Below, piece after piece: positions 52,992 through 56,410 of a stretch of 56,410 bases of DNA. The DNA lies in assembly GCA_947626285.1 (NCBI GenBank), contig CANQRR010000020.1:1-56410 (forward strand), in the 5' to 3' direction. The number at the start of each line of letters is the position of its first letter. Positions within the stretch are counted from its first letter, which is position 1. The notes below the pieces were generated by a model, which was not told where the DNA came from, did no database searches, and saw only the letters and a program-made list of their open reading frames with translations. The position numbers were made by a program, and so were the translations under genes. The DNA comes from an uncultured Lachnospiraceae bacterium (GTDB taxonomy: Bacteria; Bacillota; Clostridia; Lachnospirales; Lachnospiraceae).

Positions 52992-54461
52992 TTATATCAC
53001 AACTGTACCCAGAATCTTTACGTTTCGATCTGTCGCCATCTTGCACTCCTGTGCGATCAGGCGCGCCGATGAGGCATCCTTCTTCTCTATAAACAGAATA
53101 CCGTCGTAGCCGCTCAGCTCCTCCAGCGCGGAAGCGTCGAAGACCAGCTGACGGTAATCGGAGAACCGGACTTCCTCAGTCTCCTTCGCGACAGCAGCGC
53201 AGATCTCCGAGACGTCCCCAGCTGCGATGGTGCCCGCCAGCATGACATGCGTACCGGACTCTGCCGCCGCTGCCGTCTTGACATTCGCCGAGACGATCCT
53301 GACCTGCTCCTCATAGGGAAGGTTCGCGTAAGCTCCCTCTCCCATTCGCTGGAAGACACGATCCAGCGCGCCGAATACGCTCTTGCCCTTCACGGGCGGG
53401 ATCACACGTCCCAACAGACGCATGCCGAATTTTTTCTCGAAATTTTCCGTACTCCTGAGGCGATCGCTCATAAGGAAGATCACGATCAGGATAAAGCCGG
53501 CAAGAAACGCGCCGAGCACAAGCCCGAGGATCGCGTATTTGACGCCCGCCTTCGCCGGACTTGCCAGCGCCGGCTCGGTGAGCGTATCGACTGCTGCCGT
53601 CTCTGTGTCGAGACTGTCCGCATAGGTCTTTGCCTCTGACCGCAGATTACTCAGATCCCGTATCGCCGCGGTGTAATCGTTCAGTACCTTCGTCTGATAG
53701 TCCTGAATGGACTGATCCTGACTCTCCGAAATGCTGGAGGCGAGCATCGTCAGCTCATGCTCCCCCACCTGCTTCTGCAGCTCGTCGCTGTACAACTGCA
53801 CTGCCTTCGCTGCCGCATCCATCTGTTTTCCGCAGGCTTTTTCGTCTTCGGAGAGGATCTGTATCTGGAAGACACTCTGCACGGAGTGCCTGACGGTACT
53901 GGTCCCCGTATCTTTTTCGTCAGCATCCGGCGCCAGCTTGTCGTCCACAAGGAAGGTCAACAGATAGCGTGAATCCTCGACCGCCGTATCCTTGTCTCCG
54001 GAATAGAGCGTCTGCGCCAGACGTCCGTCCGTCACGTACGCCCGGTAGGCTGAGAGCAGAGTCGAAAGTATGTCGGCTCCCGCGTCTGTGGTCTCCGTCT
54101 TCAGGACAAAGCTCAGAATGCCCTTCTGAAGGTGTCTGGCGTCCAGACTCATCACCCCGGAACTCTCCAGATAGTCCTCCTGCTCCTCCAGCGCCCGCGC
54201 CTTCTCGTCGATCGCGGACTGATAGTGCTGCAGAATGCCCATATTGTCAACAGAAGACTTTTCCTTTTCCTCCGGCTTCATCGAATTCCACTGCTCCAGC
54301 GCGGCCTGATTGCTCTTTCCGGTGGAATAATACTTATATCCCCCTGCCAGCACCGCCAGGATCAGCATCGCCGCGACGATCCATCTCCATTTCTTCAAAC
54401 AATAGATCAGCAGGTCGGTCAGATTGATCTCTTCTTCATAGGTATTCTCATACTCGTTCAC
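52992..54461 (-). CDS. Wzz-type chain-length protein with degenerate kinase-like domain
   Basis: The 489-residue protein has the Wzz/YveK layout: membrane helices at about 27-45 and 305-331 around a large coiled-coil outer domain. The cytoplasmic tail (about 384-489) resembles a BY-kinase/MinD-like fold, with ANVKTAAA, a beta strand VMLAGT where a Walker A would be, YRQLVFDASALEELSGYDGILF and a final KILGTVV. The P-loop lysine and the tyrosine-rich tail are absent, so it should not be an active kinase. It overlaps CapD by 4 bp. Confidence 0.82.
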   Translation of the reverse strand: MNEYENTYEEEINLTDLLIYCLKKWRWIVAAMLILAVLAGGYKYYSTGKSNQAALEQWNSMKPEEKEKSSVDNMGILQHYQSAIDEKARALEEQEDYLESSGVMSLDARHLQKGILSFVLKTETTDAGADILSTLLSAYRAYVTDGRLAQTLYSGDKDTAVEDSRYLLTFLVDDKLAPDADEKDTGTSTVRHSVQSVFQIQILSEDEKACGKQMDAAAKAVQLYSDELQKQVGEHELTMLASSISESQDQSIQDYQTKVLNDYTAAIRDLSNLRSEAKTYADSLDTETAAVDTLTEPALASPAKAGVKYAILGLVLGAFLAGFILIVIFLMSDRLRSTENFEKKFGMRLLGRVIPPVKGKSVFGALDRVFQRMGEGAYANLPYEEQVRIVSANVKTAAAAESGTHVMLAGTIAAGDVSEICAAVAKETEEVRFSDYRQLVFDASALEELSGYDGILFIEKKDASSARLIAQECKMATDRNVKILGTVVI

Positions 54462-56323
54462 TGCTTCCGTTCTCCTTCTCCCTTATGGTCTACCTGATAC
54501 GTCGGCACGATCTTGCAAACCTCTTCCTTGATTTCATCTACATCATTATTACAAAGCTTCTTCAAATTGTCAAGCTGTGTCTGAAATTTCTCTTCATCAA
54601 ATTCGATCGGTTTCCCGATAAAGATCCTCTGGTTCGCCGTTTTCTGCAGGCCTTCCTCCGCCATCAAAAGCTCCTCGTAGAGCTTCTCGCCCGGCCGCAG
54701 TCCGGTGTACTCGATCTGGATATCTTCCCCGACCTTCAGCCCGGACAGCTGGATCAGATTCTGCGCCAGGTCGACGATCTTCACCGGCTCACCCATGTCG
54801 AGCACGAAGATCTCGCCGCCCTTCGCCATGGCTCCCGCCTGCAGCACAAGAGAGACCGCCTCGGGGATCGTCATGAAGTAGCGGATGATGTCCGGGTGGG
54901 TGACCGTCACCGGTCCGCCCGCCTCGATCTGTTTCTTGAAGAGCGGGATCACGCTCCCATTGCTGCCCAGCACGTTGCCGAAGCGCACCGCAGTGAAGAT
55001 CGTCTTCGAATGCCTGGCGTACATCTGTATGATCATCTCGCACATCCGCTTGGACGCGCCCATGATATTCGTGGGATTCACCGCCTTGTCCGTAGAGATC
55101 AGCACAAAGCGCTTCACCCCGTAGCGATCCGCCGCCGCCACCGTCTTGTATGTGCCGAACACGTTGTTCTTGATCGCCTCATTCGGGCTTTCCTCCATCA
55201 GAGGCACGTGCTTGTGCGCCGCGGCATGGTATACGATCTCCGGATGGTAGTTCTCGAAGATCGTCTCCATACGGTGCGTGTTGCGCACCGAGCCGATCAA
55301 TACGACCAGATCCAGTTCGGGATAAGTCTTTTTCAGCTCCTGCTGGATATCATACGCGTTGTTCTCGTAAATATCCAGGATGATCAGCTGTTTCGGGTGG
55401 TAGCCCGCGATCTGCCGGCAGAGCTCGCTGCCAATGGAACCCCCGCCGCCGGTCACCAGCACCGTGCGGTTGCAGACATAGGTCATGATCTCATGCAGGT
55501 CTGTGCGCACCGGCTCCCTGCCCAGCAGATCCTCGATCTGCACCTTCCGCAGATTCTCGATCGCCACCTCCCCGGTCACCAGCTGGTAGATCCCCGGCAG
55601 GATCTTCAGGTCTGCGTCCGTCTGCCTGCAGATCTCCACGATCTCGCGGATGTTCTTCTTGGGCGCGTTCGGCATGGCGATGATGATCTCATTGATCTGG
55701 TATTTCCGGACGCACTCCAGGATCCGATCCCGGCCTCCTGCCACCTTTACGCCGCGAATATAAGTATCGTGCTTCTGCTCGTCGTCGTCAATGATGCAGT
55801 AGACCTTCGCGTCCAGCTTGTCGCTCGAGGAGAGCTCCCGCATGATCATGTTTCCCGCCTCTCCGGCCCCGATGACCATCGTCCTGCGCATATGCGCCCC
55901 GTGCGTCCGCCCGCGGTACAGGTTGCGCAGAAAACGGTAGCCAAAACGGCTGGCGATCAGGCACATGGCGAGCACGACTCCGTACAGAATATAATAGGAC
56001 CTGGGCATCGGCTTATAGCTGAGCGAATAGATGACCACATTGAATATCACGCTGACTCCGCTGCCGAGCAGGATGTTCACCAGCTCCGTCAGGCTGGCGT
56101 ATCTCCACAGACTCTTGTACAGCCGCAGAGATGCGAGGATCAGTATGCTGGCAACGATATTGAGCGCCATAAAGGACTTTGCCGATTCCAGATAATTCGC
56201 GGGAATCCTGCCCCCGTCGACCCGGAAGCGGAGCGCCAGCGCCGCAAAGCTTGCCAATGTCACACTCAGGGCATCCAATATGATCAGCAGTATTTTATAC
56301 AGCAGAGAAGCTTTGTTCTTCAT
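54458..56323 (-). CDS. UDP-sugar 4,6-dehydratase (CapD/PglF type)
   Basis: The 621-residue membrane protein has four N-terminal helices (about 1-130), a first Rossmann domain with GAGEAGNMI at 152-160, and a catalytic SDR domain with TGGGGSIGSEL at 291-301, STDKAVNP near 410 and the M-x3-K pair at 421-425. PglF-type enzymes turn UDP-GlcNAc into the 4-keto-6-deoxy sugar. The first gene of the visible operon, it sits 10 nt after a nine-G tract in its leader. Confidence 0.93.
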   Translation of the reverse strand: MKNKASLLYKILLIILDALSVTLASFAALALRFRVDGGRIPANYLESAKSFMALNIVASILILASLRLYKSLWRYASLTELVNILLGSGVSVIFNVVIYSLSYKPMPRSYYILYGVVLAMCLIASRFGYRFLRNLYRGRTHGAHMRRTMVIGAGEAGNMIMRELSSSDKLDAKVYCIIDDDEQKHDTYIRGVKVAGGRDRILECVRKYQINEIIIAMPNAPKKNIREIVEICRQTDADLKILPGIYQLVTGEVAIENLRKVQIEDLLGREPVRTDLHEIMTYVCNRTVLVTGGGGSIGSELCRQIAGYHPKQLIILDIYENNAYDIQQELKKTYPELDLVVLIGSVRNTHRMETIFENYHPEIVYHAAAHKHVPLMEESPNEAIKNNVFGTYKTVAAADRYGVKRFVLISTDKAVNPTNIMGASKRMCEMIIQMYARHSKTIFTAVRFGNVLGSNGSVIPLFKKQIEAGGPVTVTHPDIIRYFMTIPEAVSLVLQAGAMAKGGEIFVLDMGEPVKIVDLAQNLIQLSGLKVGEDIQIEYTGLRPGEKLYEELLMAEEGLQKTANQRIFIGKPIEFDEEKFQTQLDNLKKLCNNDVDEIKEEVCKIVPTYQVDHKGEGERKQ

Positions 56324-56333
56324 TTTCTCTTCG

Positions 56334-56342
56334 CCCCCCCCC
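56334..56342 (-). repeat. G9 homopolymer tract in the capD leader
   Basis: Nine G end 10 nt before the capD ATG, where a Shine-Dalgarno sequence is expected; the only other candidate there is GAAGAG. Tract length may tune translation of the first gene, or it may belong to a longer upstream frame outside the window. In the capD frame an upstream TGA at 56351-56353 argues against extension at length nine. Confidence 0.6.
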
Positions 56343-56371
56343 AGACCGTCTCAAAACTTGTTTTCTGCAAC

Positions 56372-56410
56372 AAAAAATGCCAGATATATTTCTTACGAAA
56401 TAGATATCTG
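56372..56410 (-). terminator. Leader terminator upstream of capD
   Basis: On the minus strand CAGATATCTATTTC and GAAATATATCTG pair (12 bp, 2-nt bulge, 4-nt loop TTAC-like), then GGCATTTTTTG follows. It lies about 50 nt before capD, too close for a promoter in between, so it is probably a leader attenuator in the operon transcript rather than the end of an unrelated gene. The hairpin touches the window edge. Confidence 0.65.

Noticed and set aside
1-56410. CRISPR arrays, tRNA or rRNA genes
   Set aside because: No regularly spaced direct repeats, cloverleaf-like segments or rRNA-like stretches were seen.

Overview
The window looks like one very long surface-glycan operon from a gut-type Firmicute, most probably Lachnospiraceae (Clostridium cluster XIVa). 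The support is AGGAGG-type ribosome sites, a LoaP-class NusG paralog, GlfT2-like and LicD/IspD genes of a kind common there, and a degenerate IS110 element. This placement comes from reading protein character, not from a search. Every intact gene lies on the minus strand, so transcription runs from the right edge (56410) to the left edge. Many genes are joined by ATGA or other short overlaps. A hairpin-plus-T-run terminator sits before the first gene (56372-56410), a second directly after loaP (51972-52008), and a third after the last gene (211-246). This is the arrangement expected if LoaP carries RNA polymerase through internal terminators along about 56 kb.

Right part (39432-56323, generally GC-richer). 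It starts with a CapD/PglF-type UDP-sugar 4,6-dehydratase, a Wzz-like chain-length protein fused to a degenerate kinase-like domain, and LoaP. After the terminator come a DegT aminotransferase and a PglC-like phosphoglycosyl transferase, which together can make and load a 4-amino-4,6-dideoxy sugar. Next are a GT2, LicD, an IspD/TarI cytidylyltransferase, a sugar epimerase/dehydratase, another GT2, Wzy, a pyruvyl transferase, Wzx and a thiamine-diphosphate enzyme. This is a Wzx/Wzy-type polymer.

Middle part (25065-39392). A second initiating transferase (WcaJ type), GT4, GT2, two GlfT2-like transferases, UDP-galactopyranose mutase (glf), a Wzm/Wzt ABC exporter and a pyruvyl transferase indicate a galactofuranose-containing polymer exported by an ABC transporter. 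An 887-residue membrane glycosyltransferase with lectin-like C-terminal domains follows.

Left part (292-23379, AT-richer). A relic IS110 separates the middle from a nucleotide-sugar/polyol module (two nucleotidyltransferases, a TIM-barrel isomerase, two zinc dehydrogenases, a ribulose-phosphate-epimerase homolog) and a GT2/GtrA pair. The far left is an acyl-making and acyl-transferring module: an adenylation enzyme, two carrier proteins, FabD-like and KASIII-like enzymes, a carboxyltransferase, two ketoreductase-like SDRs, a formyltransferase, GNAT and AAC(3)-type acyltransferases, a metallo-beta-lactamase-fold hydrolase, a DltB-like MBOAT, SGNH proteins and an OafA-type acyltransferase. I infer a short, fatty-acid/polyketide-style route that builds an unusual acyl group and attaches it to the glycan inside and outside the membrane.

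The most striking signal is a set of long G tracts on the coding strand (9 or 10 G) at 4723-4731, 8104-8113, 15423-15431, 30801-30810 and 56334-56342. In all four genic tracts exactly nine G keeps the full-length frame. Two genes read ON here (GNAT, OafA-like) and two read OFF (SDR, pyruvyl transferase). These look like slipped-strand contingency switches that vary glycan decoration. A second unusual signal is an ILEI/FAM3-like domain, apparently circularly permuted, at the C-terminus of both the SGNH protein and the membrane glycosyltransferase.
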